Shown: one piece after another, positions 22,619-34,170 of the stretch
How positions within the stretch are numbered: position 1 is the stretch's first letter
How the letters are laid out: each line of letters begins with the position of its first letter
DNA from: Dicaeum eximium
Taxonomy: Eukaryota > Chordata > Aves > Passeriformes > Dicaeidae
Assembly: GCA_013396995.1 (NCBI GenBank)
Contig: VWZP01005656.1
Span: forward strand, 544,908-608,907
Length of the DNA stretch: 64,000 bases
Reading direction: 5' to 3'
Translations under genes and position numbers: made by a program
The notes under the pieces: model-generated
What the model was told of the DNA's origin: nothing
The model's database searches: none
The model's input: the letters and a program-made list of their open reading frames with translations, nothing else

Positions 22619-24235
22619 TTTATTCAGCTCCCTTGATTTTGCTCTTGGTGAGCACCTCTCACCTCTCTTTTCCATGGCACCTCTTTCCTGCTTCCACTCC
22701 AGGTTCTCAGTCCACTTCTCAGACCTCACCCAGGTCTAATTTAACATCCTTGGGGGCACAAAGAGCTGAGCATCCATGCTCTGCACCTTTCCCTGTGAGC
22801 AGCATCTCTGACACCCTGTCTGCACCAACCCCACTGTGCCAGAAGCTTGTGCCAATGGGTGCTGAGGGTGACCCAGCCAAAAAATGCCTTAAAAGGTCCT
22901 GCAGTTTCCACTTCTGAATCCCGGTTATGTCCCCAGCTGGCGCATCTCTCATGCTGAGCAGGTCAGCCAGGTATCTGAGCCATGGTAGGGAAAGGAAAGC
23001 ATCTTAATTTAAAGTTCCAGGAAGACTTCAGGGGACACACAGGAACTGACTTGTTGCCCTGAGTTTTAAAAAGCCTTCTGATGTTTTTATTTTTGTGATA
23101 AAGTTTCTCACAAGGTTTTCTGTAAACACGCAGATGTTTTTCTAACTGTCTTTTTATTTTTCATTCCTTTCTGCTGGGAGGAGAAAGGTTTGATGGACCT
23201 TTTCACTGACCAGTGTGGTTGGAGAGGTGGTGACCTCATTCTCCAATCCACGGCCATTCCTAAAACTCTATATAATACAAAAATCAAAATAAAGTCTCTC
23301 TCTTCTTTGCCTTTTCCCCAGCTGGAGTTTGCTGTGTCTCTGTGATTCGTGTCGTGCTCTATTGTGACACTGACTCAAAGAACATTTTAATTCCATCAAG
23401 GAATAGTTTCAGATTGGCCTAACCCAAAGTAAAATCTTCAGTTTCAAAAGCACATTTTACAAATATTAAATAAATAGGTGAACAAAACTACGAAAAAGTT
23501 TTACTGTGGGATATTTCATTTGAAGAAACCCTGGTTTTTCCCTGAGCCATCATGACCAAAAATTCCTGCCTGCCTCTATCCTTGTCCTCTGTGAGCATTA
23601 ACCTGATGGAGCAGTTTTTGTGGGATTTCTGGCCTGAGCCAGCCCGAACCACCCCCCAGTGCTCAGCCCTGGGAACACAACCACCTCTGTGTGCTCCTTC
23701 CCAGCTCCTGCTAAGCAGCTCAGAGTCTTAGCTCAGAGAGTCCCAGCTCTGATCCTTGCAGACAGCAGCAGCTTTGCTTCCCAGCACTGCATACCCTCCC
23801 AGAAAGTCGTGGATAATCTGCTTACCTCCCTCCATGTCCTGGTTCCTGCAGGGTGAAGAAGCACAGAGAGGAGCTGCGCCTGCTCCCGCTCCGGGCACGG
23901 GGACGGTGACACAGCCCAAGGGCCCAGCCAGCCCCGGTGAGTGACTGTCACTGTGCTCTGGCTGTGGGGGTGGCAGAGATCCCTGGGACTCCCAGCTGGG
24001 GGACACAGCAGTGGGATCTGGAGCAGCACCCACCTGGCAGGAGATGGACTGTACAGGTGCCTTGGTTCTGGGCTCAGTCTGAGGATTCCTGCCTTGGAGC
24101 CTGCTGGGAGAGGCTGATCTTCCCTCACCCTGGCCTGGTGTGAGTGCTCAGGGAGTCAGAGGTGGGTGGGTTTGCTGAGAACCTGCCCCTGTCCCCGGTG
24201 CTGTTGGGGATGGAGTTGGGATCACTTTAACCCCA
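22619..24235. other. Unique stretch containing a candidate exon
   Basis: Mostly AT-rich between 23000 and 23560. An AATAAA lies at 23288-23293, downstream of a TATATAATAC; without transcript evidence neither is called functional. The candidate exon at 23852-23936 is listed separately. Confidence 0.4.
23852..23936 (+). other. Candidate small coding exon (85 bp)
   Basis: Left edge: a pyrimidine-rich stretch ending GGTTCCTGCAG at 23851. Right edge: CCCCG/GTGAGTGAC, a near-consensus donor at 23937. The interior is CpG-rich compared with its AT-rich flanks, and one frame is fully open. It would encode about 28 residues rich in Gly, Ala, Pro and Thr (GEEAQRGAAPAPAPGTGT, then VTQPKGPASP). I do not recognise the protein. 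A low-complexity chance exon remains possible. Confidence 0.3.
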
Positions 24236-24398
24236 GGCAGGTGTTGGAGTCACCATCCCTGGCGGTGTTCAGGGAAAGTCTGGATGTGGCACTCAGTGCC
24301 ATGGGCTGGTTGGCAGGGTGGTGTTGGTCAGAGCTTGGACTCAGTGATCCCAAAGGTCTTTCCCAGCCTAATTCTGTGGTTCTTTGAGTCTGTGATTA
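24236..24398 (+). mobile_element. CR1 LINE terminal fragment, group F, sense
   Basis: GGCAGGTGTTGGAGTCACCATC, then GATGTGGCACTCAGTGCCATG, GACTCAGTGATCCCAAAGG and AATTCTGTGGTTCTTTGAG with degenerate terminal octamers. It covers the last 160 bases. Confidence 0.88.
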
Positions 24399-25276
24399 CA
24401 CCCTGTGGGTTGTTCTGGACACGGGTTTGGGCATGTCTGCGTTTTAGATTCATTGCTTGTGTTTGCAGTTTGTCGTGGTGGAGGTGGAAACGAGTGTGAC
24501 TTGGGAGTAACCTGGAGGTGAATTGTGCTCCTCACTCTGCTGTGCACATCCCAGAGCAAGGGCCTGCAGGGAGCAGGTGGCTGGAAGTGCTGCCCGTGGG
24601 GAATGCTGTGCTGGGGGCAGGCAAGGGGCAGAGCTGGTCTGTGGGGCTGGGGCCAGGGTTTGGTCAAAGCTCCAGTGCTGTCTCTGACAGGGGGAACTGA
24701 GCAGCCTCTGGCATTTGGGCTGGGAGGAGACATTCCTGTGGTATTTCCTTGTGGGGGCTGTGATTGTCAGTGCTTGGGTCAGGACAGAGCAGTTCCCATC
24801 CCCAGAGGGTACAGGGGTGTCCTCAGGCCACAATTTAGGAAGTTTAACATCCCCCAGACCTAGCTTGGCCAGGGGGCCTGAGCTGAAATCACCTCTGTGA
24901 AGCAGAGGTTTTATGGAGGGATGGGAAAGGATTTAGGGATCAGGTCCAGTGGTGGCATGAGCTAAGAGTTGGGAAATGCTGGCCTGGGAATGACTGTGGC
25001 TGTTGGAAACTTTCTGTGCTTCCTGGCCATGGGGTCAGGGAGGGCTGGAGCTGGGGGGGCTCTGGCAGCTCTGCTGGGAGTTTTGCTGTGGTAAGAGTGG
25101 ATTAGCAGGACTTCAGGGGAGTAAAACCTGGAGTTTGCTTCAGCAGAGGGTGAAGATTTCAGGGTGTCCTCGTTCTGTGCTCAACTCCTAGCAGGAAGAT
25201 GCAGCAGTGTAGTTTTCAGCAGTGGATTTTCTCTTCCAGTTCCTGGGCAGATGGATGAAAGCAGAAATTAGAAATT
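24399..25276. other. Unique noncoding stretch
   Basis: No gene or repeat family recognised. Confidence 0.4.
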
Positions 25277-25407
25277 AACAGAGTAGGTTGGAAAGGGACT
25301 TTAAAAACCATCCAGTTCTACCCCTGCCATGAGCAAGGACACCTTCCACCATCCCAGACTGCTCCAAGCTCCATCCAGCCTGGCTGTGGGCACTTCCAGG
25401 GATGAGG
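25277..25407 (-). mobile_element. CR1 LINE tail, group A, antisense
   Basis: AACAGAGTAGGTTGGAAAGGG, then CCCCTGCCATGAGCAAGGAC, CACCATCCCAGACTGCTCC and CACTTCCAGGGATGAGG. More diverged than neighbours, and truncated on both ends relative to the long copies. Confidence 0.85.
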
Positions 25408-27334
25408 TTCTCAGTTTCCAATTCAGAAGGGTTTGCAGAACTTGTGTTTTAATTGGTATCACAGTTGGAGTTTTCCTCTGGATATTAAATAGAAGAGACA
25501 AAAAATAAACATGATCAGATAAAACTTCTTATCACAGAGGTAGGAGCTCTGCTGCTGTGTGATGGACCCCTGGAGATTCCACATACAGTAAATAAGGATC
25601 TTACTTGGAAATCTAATCCAGGAAAACTCCAAATAACAGCAGGGAAAAGATTCACCTGAACTTCTTCAAATCAAAATGAGGCAGTTGAGGGAGAAAGGGA
25701 GCTTGGGTTTGATCAGATTTGTCCATAACCATTTTCTGTTCCAGCTTAGTGTACCTGCCTGTGGTGATAGTATTGGGGATATTTTGACAGAAAATACTCT
25801 GGCACAAGGAGAGGTTGGACAAATGACTTGACTAAAAACCTTTTTCTGCATGACAAAGACAGCTACTGTACTCTAATTCCATAGACCAGGATTTAACTCA
25901 GCAAATGATATAGTGGGATTCAGCAGCATTGAAGAAATACATGGATTTTTTTACCACTGAAGATATTTTTACAAAGAATGCTGCCAGAAATTTTTCCAAG
26001 TTTTGCTTTGGCTGTTGGCATATTCAGTAGAGATTTGAAGTGTGGACCCTTCTTTCTGTACAAGGTATTTACTGTAAGTGGAGGGAATTGTCTTTTATCC
26101 AGCAAGTTCTTCCCTTTCTCAGGACTCCTGAGCCCCTGAACACTGCTGGCTGTTGATTTGCTCTTTCATTCTTCACTTCTCCCTGCACTTACTGGTGGCA
26201 CACAGAATAAAGGCAGATTCCAGAAGGAGCTGCAGAGCTTCCTGTTCCTTGGGAAATGTTTCAGGGGGAAATATCTGTCATTTGGGCAGTTAGAGAAGAA
26301 CATAGAGAGTGACTGAAGAACAAGGAAGGCTGATGAAAATGCCCATTATTCTGGGAATGCAGGGAAAGTGTTGGAAATAGCTGAGTCTATCCTTACAGGG
26401 CTGGGAGTGCCCCGTAATGAGAGGACACAGAGGAGCATCCTCAGGTGGCTCAGCAAAAAGGGGATGGCTGAAATGGTCTGTGTCAGAAAAGCCATCAGGG
26501 CTCTGAGCCCAGATAAATCCAGGCTCTAATCACCTGCTCAGGTCCTTGTCAGCTCGGGCACTTCTGTCTGGCCAGGATTAGGGGGGCCCTGGCAGCCCTT
26601 TAAGCCATGCTCTGTGGTGACCTTTTTAGCACCCCGTGGGCCAAGGAAGGAAGGGATGTAACAGCTTCTTAATTTAGAGAGCAGCAGGTCAGGAGGAGGT
26701 TGCAGATCCTGGAGCCCAGTGGGGGCAGGAGCTGGGAAGGGCTGCAGTGTCCAGGGCAGAGGAGCCTGTGGGACAGGACCCTCACAGGGCTCAGGGTCCA
26801 GCCTAAAAAAGCCAAACTCTAGGACTAAGTTCCCCTCTGTGCCTAAAGTGCCTCTGTCAAGGAATGGATGGTTGGATCACTCAGGTGGGAGCTCATTCCA
26901 GAGGCTCTACAGGAGTTGTGAACCTTCAGAAACCAGGCTGCAGAGGGCACAAGTAGGAATTCCCCCCGAAATGCACTCTCCCCAGTTTTGTCTGCTGTGC
27001 AAAAAAAATTCACAGACATAAAAAAAATTTTGAAGTTAAAACTTATGTTCTGAGTAGGCTCCTGGGAAGGATTGCCCTTGTTTGAGCTGGGAATGATCTC
27101 ATGGCACATGCAGGACTTGGGAGTGGTTGGTGGAGCAGGTTCCCAAGGGTGTGGAGGAGGCTGTGGCTGGAGCAGGCTCACTCCTGTCCCATGGGAGTGG
27201 GCTGTGGAGCCCACCTGGCAAAGGCAGGCTGGGAGGAGAGCTCTCCTCACACAGAGACCCCAGTCCCTGAGCACTCTGCAGGGAAGCAGGGGAGTTTTGG
27301 GGTGTTCTTGGCACACAGTTGTAGTGACAGCAAA
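25408..27334. other. AT-rich unique noncoding stretch
   Basis: Between about 25490 and 26110 the sequence is AT-rich with no open frame above 66 codons. It may be an unrecognised old repeat or a conserved block. No gene seen in the rest; A8/A8 runs at about 27000-27030. Confidence 0.4.
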
Positions 27335-27469
27335 GCACAGAATCCCAGAATGCCTTGGTTTGGAAAGGACCTTAAAGCCCATCCAGTGCCACCCCTGCCA
27401 TGACAGGTACACCTCCCACCATCCCAGGGTGCTCCAGGCCCTGTCCAGCCTGGCCTTGGACACCTGCAG
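27335..27469 (-). mobile_element. CR1 LINE tail, group A, antisense
   Basis: GCACAGAATCCCAGAATGCC at the terminus, followed by GGAAAGGACCTTAAAGCCC, CCACCCCTGCCATGACAGG and CCTGTCCAGCCTGGCCTTGG, ending near CACCTGCAG. The terminal octamer is well preserved. Confidence 0.9.
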
Positions 27470-29356
27470 CATGAGGGGTTGTTTGGTTGAGGATGACCAG
27501 GGGTCATTTAGTGTTTGCCCACAGCAGGAGTGGGGTCTGCAGGCTCAGCCCCTGGTGGTGTCCAGCTCTGAAGTTCTCAGGGATGGAGCCATCCCCTCCC
27601 TGTGCCCCCAGTGCCTGTGAGAGCTGAGCTGGGCTGGCTGGGACTGGAGACCCAGGCAGTCCCATCAAGGATCAGGTTTTCCAGTGGCAGCCAGGCCCTG
27701 ACACACCTGGCTGCCTTCTTGATGCTGGAGCCATCAGAGCTGGACACTGGGTGAGTGAGGGAAGAGAAGCTGCTGATTAACCCTTTATAAACACCCTCAT
27801 GGCTCTGTCCCTGGGCTTACCTGGTCTTTCAAAAAAACAAATTGCTGCCTGAAACCCTGAGCTCTGCCAAGGCAATAGGAGAGATGCCAGGTGATGCAGG
27901 ACAGGACCCTCTGCTCAGGACCTTTGGTGCAGTCTGAGAGTGGAAGGTTGGGTAGCCCAGCTGTTCACCTGGAATCTGGGCAGAGCAGAGTACTGGGTGT
28001 TACTTAAGGGCTGTAAGGCTGAACAGAAAATCAGCAGAATCACGTTTGATCCCTCAAACATGAGTTCCCCCAGCAAACATGATCCACTGCACTGCTTGGG
28101 GTGTAAAACCTGGAGGAGCCACAGAAGCTTGAGCACACATGTAATTGTTAACCTGTACATTCAGGCAAAACTCCCATGCCCCAAGAAAGCCATGGGTTAA
28201 AAAGCACCTTCCTAAGCCACTGATTCATCTCTAGAGCTGAGCTGGTTTTCTGTGATCAACTCTAATGTTTGATTCTTTTAAGAGCTGAGCAAGTGATTTC
28301 TAATGAATACTCAGTTTTCTGCAAATCTTGATCTTACTGAAATGTGATGTCAATTTAAATTATCTGAGTGGGAGATTTGTATTTGGTTTGGTTTTTTTTT
28401 TCATTCCTGGATTTCCTTTTTGAAATCACCTGTTTCTCAGAACCTCTCAAGACTTGGAGGTTAATTCAGATTAAGGTAGTGCGTGAATGGAAAATGTAAA
28501 ATCTTTTCCCAAATAACTGCTTGTGCAAACACCAGACAGGGACATGGCACGAGTCCCTTCTTCTGCTGTGGCTGTGCTCAAGCTTTGGGTGAAAATATTG
28601 GCAGAATGTCCTCCCCTGACTGGGTGCAGCTTTGTGGCTGCATTCCTCAGTTCTGGAGCTGGAATGTGAGTCAGAAAGGAGGGAGTCAAGGGGGTGCCTT
28701 CAAATGAAAATACAAAAATAGATCTCCCTGCACATCTTTTCTCAGCTTCCCCTTGCAAGGCTGCATTGACGTGTGCTAGATGGGATATGATGGCTCTGGC
28801 CTTGGCAGGTGCATCAAATAGGACATGTGAGCATGGATTTTAGGGTTTTTTTAAAGAGACAAATAAGGGTTAGCAAGAAATGCAGAAAAGATAAACACTG
28901 AGGTGGCCACAGTCCTTCATCTATAGGAATCCAGGCCTGAGATTTGCTTCCAGCTCGGCTGAACTGGAGATTTCAGGAAACAAGGCAGAAAGTTGCTTAT
29001 TTTGCCATTTCATCATCAAATGTGCTGCTTCCCTGAGGCACTGACCTTTGACAGGCAGTGCTGTGACAAAGGCTGTGGTGACACATAGGGCACCCTGTGC
29101 TGCCCAGAGAGGCTGGGCTGTGCCATCCAGAGCGTGGCAGGTGGTGCCACAGCCCCTGTTTGTGATGAGCTGTCTGATGTAGGGTGTGGGGGGTTTTTCT
29201 GCTAAAATCCTTTCTTTTTAGTTTTCTTCCTGAGGGTGGAGGTTCCATTGGAAAGACAGGGTCAGTGGATCAGTGAGGCTGACCTTGGGATGTGCTGGGC
29301 AGGCCTGGAGGACTGATGTGAGTCCCAGCTTTCCTCTGGTAGGTGAACTCTGCAGA
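27470..29356. other. Unique noncoding stretch
   Basis: No gene or repeat family recognised. It is AT-rich at 28230-28500 and includes a T9 run near 28392. Confidence 0.4.
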
Positions 29357-29531
29357 GATTCCCCAGGGAATGGGCACGGCCCCGAGGCTGCCAGAGCTCC
29401 AGGAGCGTTTGGGCAGCGCTGCCAGGGATGGACAGGGTGGGGTTGTTGGGGTGTCAGTGCAGGGCCAGGGGCTGGGCTGGCTGATCCTGGGGGTCCCTCC
29501 CAGCTCAGGACATTCCCTGATTCTTTGTGAC
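29357..29531 (+). mobile_element. CR1 LINE 3' end, group E, sense
   Basis: Begins abruptly at TTCCCCAGGGAATGGGCACGG and keeps the whole group E core to GGACATTCCCTGATTCTTTG. It is a shorter 5' truncation than the copies at 33015 and 59838, to which it is nearly identical. Confidence 0.92.
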
Positions 29532-29756
29532 AAACGCCTGATCATGGGCTGTTCCTACCCCCTTCCCAGGAGAGGGACACAAAGGGACGGTGGCAGCCTT
29601 GGTCTCTTGCCTGTTTTTCCTGTTGTACTGGGGAAAAGCCTTGTAATCAAACCTTGTTTCATCCCCCACATCTTTCCCTACAAACCTGCATTTGCTGTGT
29701 GGGTTTGTGGGGAACCAGGACATCTGTACCCTGTTCACCTCCCGTGGGGTATCGCC

Positions 29757-30076
29757 TCAGAGAATCTTGGAATCAAACCTTGAAATCCTTGAAAATGACC
29801 TCCCAGATGATCAAGTCCAACCCTTAACCCAGCAGGGCTAAAAGGATAACTAACCATGTCCCCAAGTGCCACACCCACATGTTTTTGGATACTTCCATGG
29901 ATGGTGACTCCACCACTGCCCTGGGTAGCTTCTTCCAATGCCTGAGCACCTTTTAATGAGGATATTTTCCCCAATATCCAATCTGAATCCCCCTGGCACA
30001 ACTTGATGCCGTTTCCTCTTGTCCTGTCCCTTGTTCCCTCGGAGCAGAACCCACAGTTGTGGAGAGCCAGAAGAAA
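29757..30076 (-). mobile_element. CR1 LINE 3' end, group F, antisense, with ORF2 relic
   Basis: Terminus CAGAGAATCTTGGAATCAAAC, then CATGTCCCCAAGTGCCACACC, ATGGTGACTCCACCACTGCC and CAATATCCAATCTGAATCC. In reverse it encodes a GGFRLDIGENILIKRCSGIG, then WWSHHPWKYPKTCGCGTWG relic of the ORF2 C-terminus. Beyond about 30045 the match continues with a gap to ACAGTTGTGGAGAGCC. Confidence 0.9.
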
Positions 30077-30667
30077 TCCCCACTTTTCCCCTCTCTTCAA
30101 ATCACAGCTGCCCTGAGCCTGTAGGAGTGGGGAGCAATGAACCATCCCTTGGCTTCCCACAGTTCTGGTCTGAAGCCAAGGAGAAGTTTGTCAGGGCAGG
30201 GAGAGGTTTGTGGGCCACTGAGCTTTCTCTGATGTTAATTATCCATCATTTATTGCCCTACTTTCCCTGCAAGCCTTCCCTGCCTGCTCAGTGTCCACTG
30301 GGAAAGCCCTTGTGCTTCCTCTGGGCTGGGTGGCTCAGCCCCACAGAGATGTTCTGAATCTGTTCCTTGTCCAACTTTGCCTGTCACTGTCTGTGCCTTG
30401 ATCTTCCTTGTACCCCTCCTGCTAGATCCAAAAACTCTGCTGCATTCTTTTTTTTTTTTTTTTCCATTTTCTTGTCATATCTTTGAATGCCTTTATTATT
30501 CCTTCTTCCCTCCTCTGGCAGAGGTGTCTCTGCTTATAATCTTCTTAGCACTGAGGCAGCCTGTACATTTCAAAGAAAGCTGCTTTAAAGGCAGGTGTGA
30601 GCCAGACTTGGCCGATTCTTTCTTTTCCCCTGTGGCTTGAAGGGCCTGAAAATATTCCTGTAATCAT
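30077..30667. other. Unique noncoding stretch with a poly-T run
   Basis: T16 at 30448-30463 lies in a pyrimidine-rich region (30370-30560). No acceptor AG of good quality follows directly. No gene seen. Confidence 0.4.
30448..30463. repeat. Poly-T run (16 T)
   Basis: Longest homopolymer in the window, within pyrimidine-rich unique sequence. Confidence 0.9.
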
Positions 30668-30835
30668 TTCACAGAATCCCAGAATGGTTTAGGTGGGAAG
30701 AGAGCTTGAAGCTACTCTCGTTCCACCCCTGCCGTGGGCAGGGACACCTTCCACTGTCCCAGGTGATGCAGGGAATGCACTGCAGGGACACCTTCCACTG
30801 TCCCAGGTGATGCAGGGAATGCACTGCAGGGCTTT
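30668..30835 (-). mobile_element. CR1 LINE tail, group A, antisense, with internal duplication
   Basis: Terminus TTTCACAGAATCCCAGAATGG, then CCACCCCTGCCGTGGGCAGG and the CTTCCACTGTCCCAGG block. At that point a 44-bp segment containing the CR1 block and adjoining sequence is duplicated in tandem (listed separately), after which CR1 similarity stops. Confidence 0.85.
30738..30825. repeat. Perfect tandem duplication, 2 x 44 bp
   Basis: Copy 1 is 30738-30781 and copy 2 is 30782-30825; all 44 bases match. Each starts GCAGGGACACCTTCCACTG and ends GATGCAGGGAATGCACT. The next six bases (GCAGGG) start a third copy. The unit joins CR1 tail sequence to non-CR1 sequence, so it arose after the CR1 inserted. 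Confidence 0.95.
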
Positions 30836-33014
30836 GGGCTGACCCCATGCAGCTCCTGGGTGAGGGGCAGGGGACACAAATGGGACTTCAGGCAAGTTCT
30901 GCTGCCCCATGCTCAAGTGAGGTGCCTGAGCTGTTCCCTCCCCAGCCAGCTCTTCTCCAGCTCTGGCTCTCCCAGCTCATGGCACTGCTATGTCCAACGT
31001 GAGCAGCTCCAGTGTCCAAGGGCTCAGGCCAGTCCTGGAGGGAAGCAGGGTGTCTCCCTGTGCCCTACAGCCCTGATGGCCCCTGGACCCAGCAGGGGTG
31101 TGGCTGTGAGGCTGTGCCAGTCCTGCAGCCTCACCCAAGCCCTGCCTGTCCCAGCAGAAGGCAGCGGGAGCATCCACCCACGGAGGGGCTGAGCTGGGCT
31201 GCAGCAGCCAGGGCTGCTCAGGAGCTGGGGGATTCCTGCAGGGATGGCTGCAGGGAGCCTGGGGGTGCATTGAGGACAGCCCTGGGCACAGCCAGCTCCA
31301 CCTGCCCTGTTCACCCCTTCCCTGTGTCTGTGCAGACAGCCCTGGAGCACTCCCAGGGAATGCCCCCCTGGCAGTGCCCACCCTGCAGCAGCGCCGTGTC
31401 CCTCCGTGGGGCAGAGGGGCAGGGGAGGGGGACAGCAGCAGGCAGCTGAGGGGACTCAATACCCTGCTGCATTTTGGCTACAAAAACCAAGGAGTGAAGT
31501 TTGTTATGCCAGCACCTCCTTCTGCAGGAGACTTCTGTTTTACCCTGATGCTTTCCTGTTTCTGAGAATCTGGAAATGTGTCTGTGTTGTTTACCTGACC
31601 CTCCCGTGCAGGCACAGCCTTTACAGCCTCTGCCTTGGCTCCTATTACACTTCTCAAAGCCTCTTCATTGCCTGGCTCCTCTAATCCTTCCAGGAGCACC
31701 CATGTTTTATGCCTTGGTTATGCCTCCCTTCCTTTTAATTAATTTTTCACAGTACCTTGCTCGTCCCTGTTGCCCTTTTTGGTTTAATTTATTGCTCACT
31801 AGCCATCACAACACCTGGGCAAACCTTTAATTTATCTCTTCCTGTGTCCCTTGCCCCCCTCTGTCCTCTCCCATTATTGATTTCTCCAGTTTGATTTCAC
31901 CCTGTGCTTGCCAGCGTCATCTCCCACCCTTCCCTCCCACTCAGAATTGCTTGGATGGGCTTCCTCCCCCATTCTTGACCTTGCTGCATTGTAATTCCTG
32001 GCCCAACAAGGCTGGGATTGCTGCTTGTTGGATCCCCTCCCTTGCTTGGGCTTGGCTTCCACCCCAAATGTCTCAAAATTAACTCTGGGCAGTTCCCATC
32101 CCATTGCTGTGGTAAGGAAAAAGCTCCTTTCCCAGTGAGTCTCATCCCGGTGGAAGGGGTTGGTGGCCATCACCTGGTACAGCTTCTGGGCTGGGTTTCC
32201 TGCAGGCAGGGAGGTGTTCCAGGGACAGGATGGGCCGGGCTTTGCTTGGTTCCAGCTCTGAACAAGGAGGGAGGTCTGTGCCCCCAGCAGCTCTTTGTTC
32301 CTGCCATTATCCTGGAGATGAGGATGTGCAGCTGAACCTGCCCTGCGGAGCCCTGGCTGCTCCCAGCCCAGCTCTCCTGCTGCTCTGAAGCTTTTTCCTG
32401 GTCTGCATTTAAACAGTGAGGAAATTGTGGAAGGAAGGAGGGAATAAATGACTTTTCTTCTGTCTTTTAGCTGCCCTGTGGCTGCCACAGCCCAGCTCCC
32501 CAGAGCTCAGACAAAGAGGGAACCCCCGCTTTGCTCCATGGCTGTGAGGGATTGAGGGCTTTTATTTGCCACCATAAATGGTCCATTTACTTACAGAGCA
32601 GTCCCTGCCATTACCACAATGGCTTTGGAAAGCACATTACTGCAGATATTCAGGTTATTTTGTCATCTGTGGCTGTGTGATTTGCAAGCTGAGCCCAAAA
32701 GTGGGAAAGGGGTCAGAGGGTGGGAACCATATGTTTGTTAAAAACACCCAGCAAGGCAAGATCATGAGCTATTACCTGCTCCCCTGTAGAACAGGCACAA
32801 AACACAGCAGGCTGAGGCTCAAGAAAGTGGGTATCTACATGGTTCCCTGTTCCTGCTAAAAACTACTTTGGTTAGAGCTTGCTCATATATGGGATTTCCA
32901 TTTTCATGGAATCTTGTGTAGCTGAGCAGGTTCTGTCTGATGGAAGAGCAGGGTGTATAAAGGGTGGGGCTGAAACTGGCTCTGGCACTGGATGTGGTTG
33001 GATGTATCATGTCC
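30836..33014. other. Unique noncoding stretch
   Basis: GC-rich to about 31450, then pyrimidine-rich at 31550-31960. No gene or repeat family recognised, although frames of 145-204 codons occur on both strands. Confidence 0.4.
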
Positions 33015-33234
33015 TTTGGATCTCAGGGAAAGGCTCTTCCCCAGAGGGTGCTGGCACTGCCCAGGCTCCCCAGGGAATGGGCACGGCCCCGAGGCTGCCA
33101 GAGCTCCAGGAGCGTTTGGACAGCGCTGCCAGGGGTGGACAGGGTGGGGTTGTTGGGGTGTCTGTGCAGGGCCAGGGGCTGGGCTGGCTGATCCTGAGGG
33201 TCCCTCCCAGCCCAGGACATTCCCTGATTCTGTT
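33015..33234 (+). mobile_element. CR1 LINE 3' end, group E, sense
   Basis: From TTGGATCTCAGGGAAAGGCTC to CAGGACATTCCCTGATTCTG. It differs from the copy at 59960-60165 by only about six substitutions over roughly 205 bases by eye, which argues for recent insertion. Frames of 75-175 codons here are translations of the repeat. Confidence 0.92.
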
Positions 33235-33907
33235 GTTCATTCCACCTGCTGACTCCCTGGGATGTTACCAGCCCAGGTATAACAGCCCTGGGATCACCAT
33301 ATGGAAAATGAGGAAGTGCAACAGGCACTGCATGGGTCATGTAGAGCTTAGAAGATCTCAGAGGAACCAAGGGAGCATTGCTGGTTTAATTGGTGGTTGG
33401 CTATAAATACCTGTAGTTCCACAGTGAGGTATTGGCACGGTTAGATTTGGTTAGGGAATTAAACTTAAAAATAAGTCCCCCAAACTGTGGGATTGTAATT
33501 GCCCATGGCCTGGAGGAGCTGGCTGCTGCACTCAGCAGAGGTGTGAAGGAAACATGGGAACCTGTTCATTCCATTGATTTTATTATATTATCTCTCTTTT
33601 ATTCTTTTCTCTTCCTCATTCCCCCTATTTTCCATTCTTCCCTCTTCAGGTGAGTTTGGCACTGCAGGTAGGATCACTCCTGAAGGTAGGTCAGTTCCCT
33701 GATGCTGTCAGGGAAATCTGTGGGTGTCTGTGAGGTGCTGACCCTTTTTCCAAATTAAGAAACTCTCCTTGTCCATCTTTGACAATTTTTATCAATGCAC
33801 AAGCAAAGGAGACTCTTCTCCCTGTGTCTCCAGGTACAGAAATATCCTTTTCTCATGTAGGAACAGCCCCCCATTCTGTCCATCCTTACCTTACCCTACT
33901 TTGTACA
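33235..33907. other. Unique stretch with a recursive-splice-like junction
   Basis: The stretch is dominated by the pyrimidine tract and the double splice motif at 33590-33691 (listed separately). Otherwise no gene or repeat is recognised. Confidence 0.45.
33590..33691 (+). promoter_or_regulatory. Candidate recursive splice site or 36-nt microexon
   Basis: About 60 bases of almost pure pyrimidine end in CCCTCTTCAG at 33649 and run at once into GTGAGT (33650-33655), a consensus 3' splice site abutting a consensus 5' splice site. Further donors follow at CTGCAG/GTAGGA (33668) and CTGAAG/GTAGGT (33686). Two readings fit. One is a vertebrate recursive splice site with its downstream exon-definition donor. 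The other is a 36-nt (12-codon, open) or 18-nt (6-codon, open) microexon. Both imply a plus-strand host gene. Confidence 0.45.
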
Positions 33908-34170
33908 AAGGTGTGGGGTGATAGGAGAAGGGGGAAAGGCTTTAAGCTTAAGGAGGGCAGGGTTAGATGAGATATTGAGAAGAAATTGTTCCCTGTGAGG
34001 GTGGGCAGGCCCTGGCACAGGGTGCCCAGAGCAGCTGTGGCTGCCCCTGGATCCCTGCAAGTATCCAAGGCCAGGTTGGATGGGGATTGGAGCAGCCTGG
34101 GACAGTGGAAGGTGTCCCTGCCCCTGGCAGGGGTGGCACTGGATGGGCTTCAAGGTCCCTTCCAAACCAA
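33908..34170 (+). mobile_element. CR1 LINE 3' end, group A, sense
   Basis: From TGTGGGGTGATAGGAGAAGG through AAGAAATTGTTCCCTGTGAGG and the VGRPWHRVPRAAVAAPGSLQ-encoding block to CCTTCCAAACCAAACCC. The terminal octamer is absent. A second frame reads the complementary CR1 text on the minus strand. Confidence 0.92.

Noticed and set aside
23265..23294. TATATAATAC plus AATAAA as a promoter or transcript end
   Set aside because: Both are common in AT-rich DNA and no transcript structure supports them.
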